Assembly: GCF_004358755.1 (NCBI RefSeq)
Contig: NZ_SMZY01000002.1
Span: 558,001 to 622,000, forward strand
Length of the DNA: 64,000 nucleotides
From: Peribacillus frigoritolerans
Lineage (GTDB): Bacteria; Bacillota; Bacilli; Bacillales; Bacillaceae
Direction: 5' to 3'
The notes under the pieces are model-generated. The model searched no databases. It was not told the DNA's origin and saw only the letters and a program-made list of their open reading frames with translations. Shown here in pieces: positions 1 to 8,259 of this stretch. The position numbers and the translations under genes were made by a program. Within the stretch, counting starts at the first letter, position 1; every line of letters starts with the position of its first letter.

Positions 1-273
1 GAAAAGCAATGTCGTAGTAAAAGCGGCTAAAATAAAGCCTTTATGCAGCTTCACATCCTTTTTAATAATCGAGACAAGCGCGATGACCAGGAAAACAAAC
101 GTAAAACTGTTCAGTACGGCATTGATCCTCGGGAAAATATGAATATCAAATTTAACTTCGCCGCCATAGCCGATCGGCAAAAAGAACAAACCCAGAATAA
201 TCGCATTGACGACAAGAGAAAGGGTGACGATAATCGCCGTATAATTCTTGCCTGTGCGAGCTGTTTCTTCCAT
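1..273 (-). CDS. DUF420 / CtaM (YozB)-like membrane protein, cut by the window edge
   Basis: Only the first 91 codons are present; the gene runs off the left edge. It starts at an ATG behind a GAGGAGAG ribosome binding site. The N-terminus is short and polar, followed by hydrophobic segments at about residues 13-34 and 55-70 and a third starting near residue 79, with an FLPIGYGG loop. This pattern fits the DUF420 family, whose B. subtilis member CtaM/YozB is needed for cytochrome caa3 oxidase activity. The family call rests on motif recognition of a partial protein. Confidence 0.62.
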   Translation of the reverse strand, partial: MEETARTGKNYTAIIVTLSLVVNAIILGLFFLPIGYGGEVKFDIHIFPRINAVLNSFTFVFLVIALVSIIKKDVKLHKGFILAAFTTTLLF

Positions 274-305
274 AATGATTCTCTCCTCATGATTCAATAT
301 GTTCT

Positions 306-314
306 ATTGTACCA
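306..314 (-). promoter_or_regulatory. Extended -10 promoter for the DUF420 gene
   Basis: On the minus strand this reads TGGTACAAT, a TGn extended -10 box, about 35 bp upstream of the DUF420 start. No convincing -35 hexamer lies 17 bp further upstream, which is common for extended -10 promoters. Confidence 0.4.
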
Positions 315-373
315 CGAGATTATGTGCTAATATTCGACAATTGTATGAAGGATGCTCTTAAAAAGAAGGCATT

Positions 374-2068
374 TTAGTGGACAGGCTGTTCAAAACAGAG
401 TCCATATTTCTTCAGCTTTCTCACAATCGTCGGCTGGCTGCTGTCAAGGGCTTCCGCAATTTCATAAGTTGTTTTGTACTGTTTTACCGCAAGCGACAAG
501 ATTTTTTCCTCCGCAAGCTCAGCCGCTTCCTTCAGCGTGACAATTTTAGAAATATGGATCGGGCTTTCCTGACGCTGATACTCTGAAGGCAGATCCCGGA
601 TCTTTAATAACTCCTCTTCGCTGATTAAAACGAGTCTTTCAATTAAATTCGCAAGCTCGCGTACATTTCCAGGCCAGCTGTATGTGTAAAAAAAATCTTT
701 AAGAGCCGCATCCATCCGTTTTTTCTTCTCATACCTTTTATTGGCTTTCTCTAAAAAAAGCTCCGTAAGCGGCAGGATATCGCTTTTTCGGTCCCTGAGC
801 GCAGGAATCAGAATCGGAACAACATTCAGCCGGTAAAATAAATCCTCGCGGAACTCACCTTTTTGAACCATTTCCTTCAGGTCTTTATTTGTGGCAGCAA
901 GGATTCTGACATCCACTTTTTTCGGCGCCGTTCCGCCTACCCGCTGAATTTCTTTTTCCTGAATCACACGCAGGAGCTTCACCTGAAGGCTTAGCGGAAG
1001 CTCACCGATTTCATCCAGAAACACAACACCCTTGTCCGCCATTTCAAACATGCCTGGTTTCCCCTGTTTGTTTGCACCCGTAAAGGCGCCTGCTTCATAG
1101 CCAAACAGCTCGGATTCAAGCAGATCAGCAGGGATGGCACCGCAATTGACCTTAATAAACTCACCCTTTTTTGCACGGGCACTATTGCTGTAAATGTATC
1201 GGGCAAGGACATCTTTTCCGACACCGGTTTCTCCGAGGATTAAAATCGTCGCATCTACATTCATCACTCTGTCAGCCGTTTCATAAATAAAGATTAATTC
1301 TTCGCTTTTAACGATGACATCTCCGCTCAAACCCGTTTTTCCTTTTAACCGCTCAATCTCTTTTTTATAGCTGTCATTCAATTTCGTCGCTTTCCGCAAT
1401 GCGCTCTGTAGATCATTCAGTTCAGAGAGATCACGGATATTTGTCACGATGCTCTCAATTTCGCCTTTATCATTAAAAACAGGATTACCGGTCAGGAGCG
1501 TTTCTTTCCCGGCCCGGTTCAGCTGAACAACCGAAACACTCCGCTTTTTATCCAATACTTTATGAGTCACTGAATTTTCAAGAATCCCCCGGCTGATGAG
1601 AGCATTCACATTTTTCCCGATATAGTAATCTTTCGGAATCCCCGTAATCCGTTCAATCGCCGAATTCGTTTTTAATGTGACACCCTCTTTATCTGTAATA
1701 TATATGCCGTCATATGAATTTTCGATGATCGCGTCCAGTTCACGATTGACCCTCTTTGATTCCTTCAGCTCATTCATCAGGGAAATAAGTTCGGTGGAAG
1801 CGGTTCCAATAAAGAGATTATCAGCAGAATCAGCAAGCTTTGTCTTGATAAAAATACAGCTGGAACCGCCGCAGCTCGCATGAATCAGTTTCCCGCCTTT
1901 TAGTTCTTCCCACACATCAAACAAGTCGCTTACTTTCATCTTTTGAACGTCAGTGCGGCCAGTGAAATTCAGGACAATTTCATTGCTGTGCAAAATGACA
2001 TTGCTGCTTGACGTCACAACACAAGGAAAAGGAATGCTTTCAATCATCTTCGCATTCATGGCAATCAC
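374..2068 (-). CDS. Sigma-54-dependent transcriptional activator with PAS domain
   Basis: A 564-residue enhancer-binding protein that would remodel sigma-54 RNA polymerase holoenzyme by ATP hydrolysis. The order is an N-terminal sensory region (about 1-100), a PAS domain (about 108-220), a linker helix, an AAA+ domain with Walker A GETGVGKD (279-286), the sigma-54 contact loop GAFTGA (327-332) and Walker B VVFLDEIGE (from 348), and a TyrR/Fis-like helix-turn-helix near 533-555. Its ATG overlaps the stop of the DUF3870 gene in an ATGA arrangement, so the two are translationally coupled. In Bacillus such activators usually control catabolic genes; the neighbouring acyl-CoA dehydrogenase and YhfP-type reductase are candidate targets, but no clear -24/-12 promoter was found beside them. 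Confidence 0.9.
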   Translation of the reverse strand: MIAMNAKMIESIPFPCVVTSSSNVILHSNEIVLNFTGRTDVQKMKVSDLFDVWEELKGGKLIHASCGGSSCIFIKTKLADSADNLFIGTASTELISLMNELKESKRVNRELDAIIENSYDGIYITDKEGVTLKTNSAIERITGIPKDYYIGKNVNALISRGILENSVTHKVLDKKRSVSVVQLNRAGKETLLTGNPVFNDKGEIESIVTNIRDLSELNDLQSALRKATKLNDSYKKEIERLKGKTGLSGDVIVKSEELIFIYETADRVMNVDATILILGETGVGKDVLARYIYSNSARAKKGEFIKVNCGAIPADLLESELFGYEAGAFTGANKQGKPGMFEMADKGVVFLDEIGELPLSLQVKLLRVIQEKEIQRVGGTAPKKVDVRILAATNKDLKEMVQKGEFREDLFYRLNVVPILIPALRDRKSDILPLTELFLEKANKRYEKKKRMDAALKDFFYTYSWPGNVRELANLIERLVLISEEELLKIRDLPSEYQRQESPIHISKIVTLKEAAELAEEKILSLAVKQYKTTYEIAEALDSSQPTIVRKLKKYGLCFEQPVH

Positions 2069-2385
2069 CTCTCGAATTTCAGCTGCTGGTACTGAAAATG
2101 AAGATCAGACAACGCAGCAACAATCGCATGAATCGCTTTCCCGCAGTAATTTTCCTTAACATGCTGGATTACTTCTTCTATCCCATGCTGAAGACAGTAG
2201 CCCCGAAGCAGGCGTCCGACGAAATCTCTTCCGTGTTCTGTCGCAAGCGTACAGGATGCTTCCAAAATTACTGCATACCTCTTATCAATTTCAACCGTAA
2301 TGGTCAGCATGTCATATACATTTTTTGCAGCCATCCCTGCTGGCAAGCGAGCATGTCCGGCAATAAACATCGTCTGTGAGTGCAT
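2065..2385 (-). CDS. DUF3870 domain protein
   Basis: A small protein of 106 residues, starting MHSQTMFIAGHARLP. The ATG at 2385 was chosen over an upstream in-frame start because AGGAAGG lies 8 nt before it. It resembles the DUF3870 family, small cytosolic proteins of unknown function. Conserved-looking elements are the FIAGHARLP start and a cysteine-containing middle (EASCTLAT, GYCLQHG). It overlaps the sigma-54 activator by 4 bp, so the two probably work in the same circuit; a sensory or accessory role is only a guess. Confidence 0.68.
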   Translation of the reverse strand: MHSQTMFIAGHARLPAGMAAKNVYDMLTITVEIDKRYAVILEASCTLATEHGRDFVGRLLRGYCLQHGIEEVIQHVKENYCGKAIHAIVAALSDLHFQYQQLKFER

Positions 2386-2490
2386 CGTGCAGCCCTTCCT
2401 TTCGGGCAAAAACCCCAATTTGATACTGACTTACTTCTTTATTTTTTGGGGGAATCCTGCTTTATTGAAAAAACACTTTGATTAACCCAT

Positions 2491-2520
2491 ATAAAAAAGC
2501 ACCCATCAATTCAAGTGCTC
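2491..2520 (-). terminator. Hairpin with T tract after the acyl-CoA dehydrogenase gene
   Basis: On the minus strand GCACTTG and a matching GGGTGC arm enclose a short loop and are followed by TTTTTT. It lies behind the stronger terminator at 2570-2604 and ahead of the DUF3870 gene. Confidence 0.5.
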
Positions 2521-2569
2521 AAATAATATTGCCATTTGATTTTACACATGTCCCTCTTGCCTTTACCCC

Positions 2570-2604
2570 TAAAAAAAGATACCCGCAGCTTATAACCGCG
2601 GGTT
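2570..2604 (-). terminator. Intrinsic terminator of the acyl-CoA dehydrogenase gene
   Basis: On the minus strand AACCCGC pairs with GCGGGT around a loop of about 11 nt, followed by ATCTTTTTTT. It begins just after the stop codon at 2611. Confidence 0.82.
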
Positions 2605-2610
2605 GCTCAA

Positions 2611-3828
2611 TCAGCTTTCTACTTTCTCTTTCGCATCTTCAAACGGCCAGCTCGGAAGCATGTTTGAGAGCGCTTTATCTTCACGGTATCCTAAAACGTA
2701 TTCCGCCTGCATAACTGTGTGGATCTCTCTTGTTCCCTCATAAATAACCGGTGCTTTTGAATTTCTCAAGAAGCGTTCGACCGGATATTCGTTGGAGTAT
2801 CCGTATGCTCCGTGAATCTGAACGGCATCGTTTGCTGCTTCATTTGCGAAATCACAGGATTGCCATTTTGCCAGAGACGTTTCTCTCGTATTGCGCTTGC
2901 CTTCATTTTTCAGGCAGCCAGCGCGGAATACAAGGAGACGTGACATGTGATAGCCTGCTTCCATTTTTGCAATCATCTGCTGAACAAGCTGATGCTTTCC
3001 GATTTCTTTTCCAAACGTTTTCCGTTCATGACAGTAATTTACGCTTTCTTCCATACAGGCCTGAATGAGACCGCATGCTCCTGCTGCTACTGTGAATCTT
3101 CCATTATCGAGTGCAGACATGGCAATTTTAAAGCCGTCGCCTTCTTGTCCAAGCAGGTTTTCTTTCGGAACTTTAATATGATCAAAGAAGATTTCTCCCG
3201 TATTCCCCGCTCGGATACCAAGCTTGCCTTTAATAGCTTTTGAATCAAAGCCAGGCATTGTGCGTTCTACGATGAATGCAGAAATTCCATGGTGTTTTTT
3301 ACTTTTATCCGTATAGGCAAATACCAGGAAATGATCCGCATAATCACACAAGGAAATCCACGTCTTCTGACCGTTCAGTATGTAATGATCACCATCTAAA
3401 ACAGATGTTGTCTGAAGCGCAGCCACATCAGATCCTGCATTAGGCTCAGTTAATCCAAACGCCCCGACCTTTTCTCCTTTTGCCTGAGGAACTAAGTATT
3501 TCTGTTTTTGTTCCTCATTTCCCCATTGCAGCAGCGTCAGACTGTTCAAACCCGTATGAACAGAAACGGCCGTACGATACGCCGTATCCCCGCGCTCAAG
3601 CTCCTCGCACACAATCGCAAGTGTGTTGTAGTCCATAGCGCTTCCGCCATATTCTTCCGGAATACAAATTCCCATAAGCCCAAGCTCTGCAAGCTTTTTC
3701 AAAATGGAAGGCTCGAAATGCCCCGCTGCATCCCACTCTGCAATCTTCGGATTAATCTCTTTATCTACGAAATCACGCACCATTTTTCTTACTGCATGTT
3801 GTTCTTCAGACAAGTTAAAGTTCATCAT
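2611..3828 (-). CDS. Acyl-CoA dehydrogenase
   Basis: A 405-residue FAD enzyme that oxidises the alpha-beta bond of acyl-CoA thioesters and passes electrons to ETF. It shows the family layout: N-terminal helical domain from NFNLSEEQ, the FGLTEPNAGSD flavin-binding strand, the KTWISL stretch, and a C-terminal helical domain with QIHGAYGYSNEYPVERFLR and the YEGTREIH motif that carries the usual glutamate. Two ATGs lie side by side (3828 and 3825) behind GGGGATGGAG, and either could be used. The substrate cannot be read from sequence; short-chain or branched acyl-CoA is likely for this size class. A bidirectional terminator sits just upstream, so it is probably transcribed separately from the gene at 4083. 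Confidence 0.9.
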   Translation of the reverse strand: MMNFNLSEEQHAVRKMVRDFVDKEINPKIAEWDAAGHFEPSILKKLAELGLMGICIPEEYGGSAMDYNTLAIVCEELERGDTAYRTAVSVHTGLNSLTLLQWGNEEQKQKYLVPQAKGEKVGAFGLTEPNAGSDVAALQTTSVLDGDHYILNGQKTWISLCDYADHFLVFAYTDKSKKHHGISAFIVERTMPGFDSKAIKGKLGIRAGNTGEIFFDHIKVPKENLLGQEGDGFKIAMSALDNGRFTVAAGACGLIQACMEESVNYCHERKTFGKEIGKHQLVQQMIAKMEAGYHMSRLLVFRAGCLKNEGKRNTRETSLAKWQSCDFANEAANDAVQIHGAYGYSNEYPVERFLRNSKAPVIYEGTREIHTVMQAEYVLGYREDKALSNMLPSWPFEDAKEKVES

Positions 3829-3858
3829 TACTCCATCCCCTTTGTGGTTGTAGATATA

Positions 3859-3897
3859 AAAAAAGCCAACTGCACACTGAAGGCAGCTGGCTTTTGT
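3859..3897. terminator. Bidirectional terminator hairpin
   Basis: AAAGCCAACTGC and GCAGCTGGCTTT form a 12-bp stem with one A-C mismatch, with A/T tracts on both sides. It lies between the YhfP-type gene and the acyl-CoA dehydrogenase gene, in the leader region of the latter. Confidence 0.65.
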
Positions 3898-4082
3898 CAA
3901 CGTTAATCATTCTCTTCCATAGACAAATCAGCAGATTTGAAAAAAATCCTATTAATGCTGGTAATAAACGAAATCACGGGACACTGGAGGGCTAACTCTT
4001 TAGGCGTGAAATACGTTTAGTTAACTGGATTATACACATAAGCACGTGAAAACGCAATAATTTAATTGAAAATTCTATCTAC

Positions 4083-5069
4083 TCACATTTTCACAAGTGT
4101 TCTGCCCCGGACTTCCCCATTTAATATTTTTTCCACAATGGACGGAATTTCTTCAAGAGACACTTCATTCACAATTTCTTTATCAAGATTGTCAGGCTTC
4201 AGATCAGACGCAAGTCTCTCCCAGACTGTCAGCCTCTTTTCCATCGGGCAGTAGACTGAATCAATTCCTAATAGATTAATGCCTCTTAAAATAAATGGAT
4301 AGACACTCGCTGCAACCTCTGCTCCGCCAGTCAAACCGCTTACTGCCACCGATCCTCCGTATTTAGTTGCGCTCAGCAAATACTCAAGTGTTTTTCCCCC
4401 GACTGGATCAACTGCAGCGGCAAAAAGCTGTTTGCGAAGCGGTTTACCGTCGTCAGAAGTAACTTCTTCCCTCGATAAAATTTCTTTAGCTCCCAGCTGC
4501 TTTAAATAAGCGTGCTCTGATTTTTTTCCGGAACTAGCAGCAACCTCGTAGCCTTTTTTAGATAAGATATCGACGGCAATACTTCCAACTCCGCCAGTTG
4601 CACCGGTAACCAGCACTTTTCCGTTTTCAGGAGTCAGTCCGTTTTCTTCCAGCCTCAAAATGGATAATGCAGCTGTAAATCCAGCAGTACCCAGAATCAT
4701 CGCTTCTTTTAACGTTAACCCTTCAGGCAGCGGAACAACCCATTCTGCAGGGACACGGGCGTACTCACTGAATCCGCCAAAATGAGAGATTCCTAGTTCA
4801 TAGCTTGTGACTATGACTTCGTCGCCCTTTTTAAAAGATTCGTTGCTGGACTCTACAACCGTGCCTGCGAGGTCAATCCCTGGAACCATCGGGTAATTTC
4901 TTACGATCGATTTAGGAAGCGTCGCTAAGCCATCCTTATAGTTAATGCTTGAGTAGGCAACTTTAATTGTGACATCACCCTCCGGCAAGTCTGTCAGCGA
5001 CAGCGGCTTTATTTCCGATTGAATCTTATCCTCTTGCTTATCAATGACAAAGGCTCTGAACTTTTCCAT
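4083..5069 (-). CDS. yhfP: YhdH/YhfP-family quinone oxidoreductase (acrylyl-CoA reductase type)
   Basis: A 328-residue zinc-free medium-chain dehydrogenase/reductase. The N-terminal GroES-like domain contains SSINYKDGLA and the PMVPGIDLAGTV strand; the NADPH-binding Rossmann fold has VTGATGGVGSIA. This matches the YhdH/YhfP/AcuI subfamily, which reduces acrylyl-CoA to propionyl-CoA with NADPH. The start ATG follows AAGAAGGGAAG. It has its own sigma-A promoter at 5103-5131. The substrate in this organism is inferred from the subfamily; a general quinone oxidoreductase role is the alternative. Confidence 0.82.
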   Translation of the reverse strand: MEKFRAFVIDKQEDKIQSEIKPLSLTDLPEGDVTIKVAYSSINYKDGLATLPKSIVRNYPMVPGIDLAGTVVESSNESFKKGDEVIVTSYELGISHFGGFSEYARVPAEWVVPLPEGLTLKEAMILGTAGFTAALSILRLEENGLTPENGKVLVTGATGGVGSIAVDILSKKGYEVAASSGKKSEHAYLKQLGAKEILSREEVTSDDGKPLRKQLFAAAVDPVGGKTLEYLLSATKYGGSVAVSGLTGGAEVAASVYPFILRGINLLGIDSVYCPMEKRLTVWERLASDLKPDNLDKEIVNEVSLEEIPSIVEKILNGEVRGRTLVKM

Positions 5070-5102
5070 AGAATCGACTTCCCTTCTTCTTTTGTTAAAG
5101 CC

Positions 5103-5131
5103 ATTGTAATAGATTGACTGCCATAGTCCAA
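5103..5131 (-). promoter_or_regulatory. Sigma-A promoter for the yhfP-like gene
   Basis: On the minus strand TTGGAC (5126-5131) and TACAAT (5103-5108) are separated by exactly 17 bp, 34 bp upstream of the ATG. Confidence 0.7.
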
Positions 5132-5172
5132 TCTTTTACACTTGAAGAACTGAAAAAGAAGCAGGTGAATCT

Positions 5173-6243
5173 ATGGAATTTAAAATTAACTATCTTTCTT
5201 TTTACCTCATCCAAGTAGATGGAAAAGAAGAGAATGCCAATAAACAATATAAACATTTTCAAACATTAACGACTGAAGAGTACGAAGGAAACGCGCTGAA
5301 AGATTTCCTGGACGGAGAACTGAAGAAAATCGTCAAACGCAAAGTCGAGAAGCATCCGCGCAGTGAACAGGTTCCGACCAAACTTGGATACTTTGTCGTT
5401 GAACCCGGCTATGAGCTTGATTCCAATCCAAACTACAACCTTTTCCATAAAGCGCTGACTGCCGATTCAAAAGAAACATTCAAAGAAGCAAGTGAACGAT
5501 TTGTCGGAGCTTATTTGGATGCAAGCGCTGTTCGCGGCGGGGCATTTCTTGTTCTTTCCGCAACTCCTGAAAAATACTTTGAGGATACCTTTTTGTTCAT
5601 CTTAAAATGTGATTTCGAACCAAAGGTTGCCTCGATCTCGGATGAATCCACTCTCATCCGCAACGTGCAGATGGCCATTACAACAAAAAACATGAAATCC
5701 ATTCAATACCCGTACATGCCGGAAGAAGGAATGACAGAGCCGGGCGAGCTGAAAATTCATCAGGCCTCACATGCACGCTACTTTGAAGACTTCCTGAAAT
5801 TCGTCGAATACGGAGAATCCATGCCGGAAATCATGAAAACCCAAGTCATGAGCATGGTCCAGGAGCACGTGCTTGAAACATACGAAGAAAACAGCCAGGA
5901 ACGCCAGCAGTTTGAGCATGACATGGAAATCTGGGAAGCAAGCGAAAAGCGTGAAATTCAAGAGCGTCTGGATACCCATCAAGTCATTGAAGCTGCAGCG
6001 CAAATCGTAGAGCACACACCAGAAGCTGAGTTGAAAATGAAGCTTGGTGAAACTTCCATTAAAGGATTGCTTGCGGACTATGGGGAAAATATTCACCTGG
6101 GGAAAATCAATGGCAGGTATGTGCTGTTGGTAGAGGCGGATACGATTCAGTTTGAGAAAGGTGTTTCGCCGATAGAGTTTCACCGGCCGGAAGAGCTTGG
6201 GGAGATTATTGAGAGGATCGAGCGAAAGAGTGCTGATCAATAA
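5173..6243 (+). CDS. DUF3900-like conserved Bacillaceae protein
   Basis: A 356-residue soluble, highly charged protein without signal peptide or membrane segment. The opening MEFKINYLSFYLIQVDGK and the segment PTKLGYFVVEPGYELDSNPN look like the DUF3900 family. The stretch QVMSMVQEHVLETYEENSQE is predicted helical or coiled. An alternative would be a nucleoid-associated NdpA-like protein, which has a similar length and charge. The function is unknown. It is a single gene, divergent from the yhfP-like gene, with a ribosome binding site in GAAGCAGGTG. Confidence 0.6.
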   Translation: MEFKINYLSFYLIQVDGKEENANKQYKHFQTLTTEEYEGNALKDFLDGELKKIVKRKVEKHPRSEQVPTKLGYFVVEPGYELDSNPNYNLFHKALTADSKETFKEASERFVGAYLDASAVRGGAFLVLSATPEKYFEDTFLFILKCDFEPKVASISDESTLIRNVQMAITTKNMKSIQYPYMPEEGMTEPGELKIHQASHARYFEDFLKFVEYGESMPEIMKTQVMSMVQEHVLETYEENSQERQQFEHDMEIWEASEKREIQERLDTHQVIEAAAQIVEHTPEAELKMKLGETSIKGLLADYGENIHLGKINGRYVLLVEADTIQFEKGVSPIEFHRPEELGEIIERIERKSADQ

Positions 6244-6427
6244 TAGAATTTTCAGGGCTAATACAGTTCTTCAAATTTCCTTTTAGAAAAATGCAAATAA
6301 CAAAACATGAGTTACGTAAATATTAATCAATTTAAAGGCAAATTAGTTTGTGATAGTTGCGTTGAAGATTTAGTTGGTTCATTAGTAAAATAAATGAGTA
6401 GTTCGAACGTATAATTCTCAACCGTGC

Positions 6428-6465
6428 AACAGGAGACCTATAAATCAAGGTATCCTGTTTTTTTT
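6428..6465 (+). terminator. Intrinsic terminator
   Basis: AACAGGAGACCT and AGGTATCCTGTT pair with one mismatch, followed by TTTTTTTT. It lies 185 bp after the DUF3900-like gene and ahead of the secreted Ig-repeat gene. Confidence 0.85.
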
Positions 6466-6562
6466 GCTGTTATCTAGGTAATTAGAATTATTAGATGGTA
6501 ATTTCGGGAATTTTATTGTACTATTAGTATGTTCTTAATAAAGAATAAAGGAGAGGTTATTT

Positions 6563-7960
6563 GTGAGTAAAAAAGGTATTATTTCATTAGTTGCTGCAGG
6601 TCTATTAGCTTCATCATTATCTGTTGGTGCTGTAAAGGCTGAAGGGAATAAGTACGAACTGTCTAAGAAGAGTATTGAAAGTCAAATTGAAAAACCTCTT
6701 AATAAAGGAATCATTGATTCACGCACATTTAATCAGCTTGAAAAAGAAGTAAAAGAATCTCAATCTTACCTAACAAAAAGTTTAAATAAAATGCGAGTAA
6801 TGAGCAGCGCCGCAGCCAGCGATGAAGAGTATTTGCTTGAAATGGAATACAATGACACTTTTAATACTGCAAATGCCACATCGTATAATATGCCAACAAT
6901 AGGACAATTGCTGCCTTTATATGATGTAGATTTTCATAAAGTCGTTGTACCGCAAAATGGTTTGCTAATGGTAGCTGGGGGTACTAACTCCTATGCTATT
7001 GATCTAGTATTTGCCGCTATGCAAAAAGATTTTGTTGAGAATGATAAATTAGTATATTTGGGTTCTGAGTATGAAGAGGGAATTGAGTACCAGGTGTACC
7101 AGGCTAAGGGTGGCACTTACTATGTAGGCGTTATCGACAATGATAACAATTACTTTGATGATAATACAGAAGAAGATTTATATGCACTCGCAACTGCATT
7201 CGCAGACAATGTGGCTCCAAACAAGCCAACTGTCAACAAGGTAGATAATAATGACAAAGTTGTAACAGGCAAAGGTGAATCTGGTGCCACAATTACTGTT
7301 AAAAATGGTAATACAGTAGCAGGTTCTGCTAAAGCTTCATCTAATGGTAATTTCACAGTTAATATGGCCGTTCAAAAAGCCGGCACAAAATTGACAATCA
7401 CAGCTAAGGATAAGGCAGGAAATGTGAGTCCAAGTGTGTCAGTAACTGTTGTAGATGGTACAGCACCAAGCAAACCAGCTGTAAACAAAGTTGATAACAA
7501 TGATAAAGTTGTATCTGGAAAGGCAGAGGCCAACTCTGCAGTTACAGTTAAAAGAGGTGATGCATTATTAGGAACAACAAAGGCGGCAGCTAACGGTTCG
7601 TTCTCTGTTTCCATACCTGTTCAAGGAGCAGGCGCCAAGTTGACAGTTACAGCCAAAGACAGTGCAGGAAATGTAAGTCCATCTGCCTCAGTGACTGTAG
7701 CAGATGTAATTGCCCCTACAAAGCCTACTGTTAATAAAGTCGATAGCAATGACAAAGTTTTAACCGGAAAGGCTGAATACAATTCTACAATCACAATTAA
7801 AAATGGGAAAACTGTACTGGCAACAGGAAAGACCCCAAAAAGTGGATCATTCTCAGTTGCCATACCGGTTCAAAAAGCGGGCGTTAAGTTAACTGTTACT
7901 GCAAAAGACGGTGCAGGAAATGTAAGTTCAGCCACTACCGTTACAGTAGTAAAGCATTAA
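6563..7960 (+). CDS. Secreted protein with PPC-like domain and three bacterial Ig-like repeats
   Basis: 465 residues from a GTG start behind AAAGGAGAGG. Residues 1-26 are a typical signal peptide (MSKKGIISLVAAG... ending VKA). A charged helical region follows, then at about 90-200 a stretch with EYNDTFNTANA, YDVDFHKVVVPQNG and GGTYYVGV that looks like a pre-peptidase C-terminal (PPC) beta-sandwich. From residue 218 there are three tandem 83-residue Ig-like domains (218-300, 301-383, 384-465), each with KP.VNKVD.NDKV and AKD.AGNVS motifs. There is no LPXTG motif or membrane tail, so it is probably released or held non-covalently on the wall. A role in adhesion or matrix is inferred from similar architectures; no catalytic domain is visible. 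Confidence 0.8.
   Translation: MSKKGIISLVAAGLLASSLSVGAVKAEGNKYELSKKSIESQIEKPLNKGIIDSRTFNQLEKEVKESQSYLTKSLNKMRVMSSAAASDEEYLLEMEYNDTFNTANATSYNMPTIGQLLPLYDVDFHKVVVPQNGLLMVAGGTNSYAIDLVFAAMQKDFVENDKLVYLGSEYEEGIEYQVYQAKGGTYYVGVIDNDNNYFDDNTEEDLYALATAFADNVAPNKPTVNKVDNNDKVVTGKGESGATITVKNGNTVAGSAKASSNGNFTVNMAVQKAGTKLTITAKDKAGNVSPSVSVTVVDGTAPSKPAVNKVDNNDKVVSGKAEANSAVTVKRGDALLGTTKAAANGSFSVSIPVQGAGAKLTVTAKDSAGNVSPSASVTVADVIAPTKPTVNKVDSNDKVLTGKAEYNSTITIKNGKTVLATGKTPKSGSFSVAIPVQKAGVKLTVTAKDGAGNVSSATTVTVVKH
7214..7957 (+). repeat. Three tandem 249-bp coding repeats (Ig-like domains)
   Basis: Units begin near 7214, 7463 and 7712 with a period of 249 bp (83 codons). Shared DNA includes forms of GTTAATAAAGTCGATAGCAA and GCAGGAAATGTAAGTCC. 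The units have diverged, so they are old duplications rather than a fresh slippage array. Confidence 0.85.
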
Positions 7961-7972
7961 AACAAGAAGAAA

Positions 7973-8003
7973 AACCGCACGATTGAGTTTTCATCGTGCG
8001 GTT
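7973..8003 (+). terminator. Hairpin terminator after the Ig-repeat gene
   Basis: AACCGCACGAT pairs perfectly with ATCGTGCGGTT around an 9-nt loop. The T tract is weak (GTTAACTA), so termination may be incomplete. Confidence 0.7.
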
Positions 8004-8142
8004 AACTATGTACAATTAGCAAGACTGTGTTGGAATCTGGCACGCAGGTCTCAAGCAATTTTTAAAACTGTACATGGATGTCAGTACCACATACTGTATT
8101 GAAATCTATTAGTTCAAACACTTTTTTCAACCTTCCATCGCA

Positions 8143-8171
8143 TTGAAAACAATAGTTTAGTACTTTATATT
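8143..8171 (+). promoter_or_regulatory. Sigma-A-type promoter for the rsbR-like gene
   Basis: TTGAAA (8143-8148) and TATATT (8166-8171) are separated by 17 bp. The transcript would have a leader of about 80 nt containing a T-rich and CCTCCTCCTCC segment. Confidence 0.55.
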
Positions 8172-8259
8172 TTTTTTACCTCCTCCTCCTCTCTGTCTAT
8201 TCCCCCAAAAATCTTATATACTTAACCTATCTGAGTTTCAAAAGGGGAATGGATTCCGA

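Noticed and set aside
2395-2480. Possible sigma-54 -24/-12 promoter (TTGGGGTTTTTGC) ahead of the DUF3870 gene
   Set aside because: GG and GC are only 7 nt apart instead of 10.
6307-6393. 28-codon ORF (MSYVNINQFKGKLVCDSCVE...) with a CxxC motif after the DUF3900-like gene
   Set aside because: No ribosome binding site and no visible relative; could be a remnant of a longer gene, but support is too thin.
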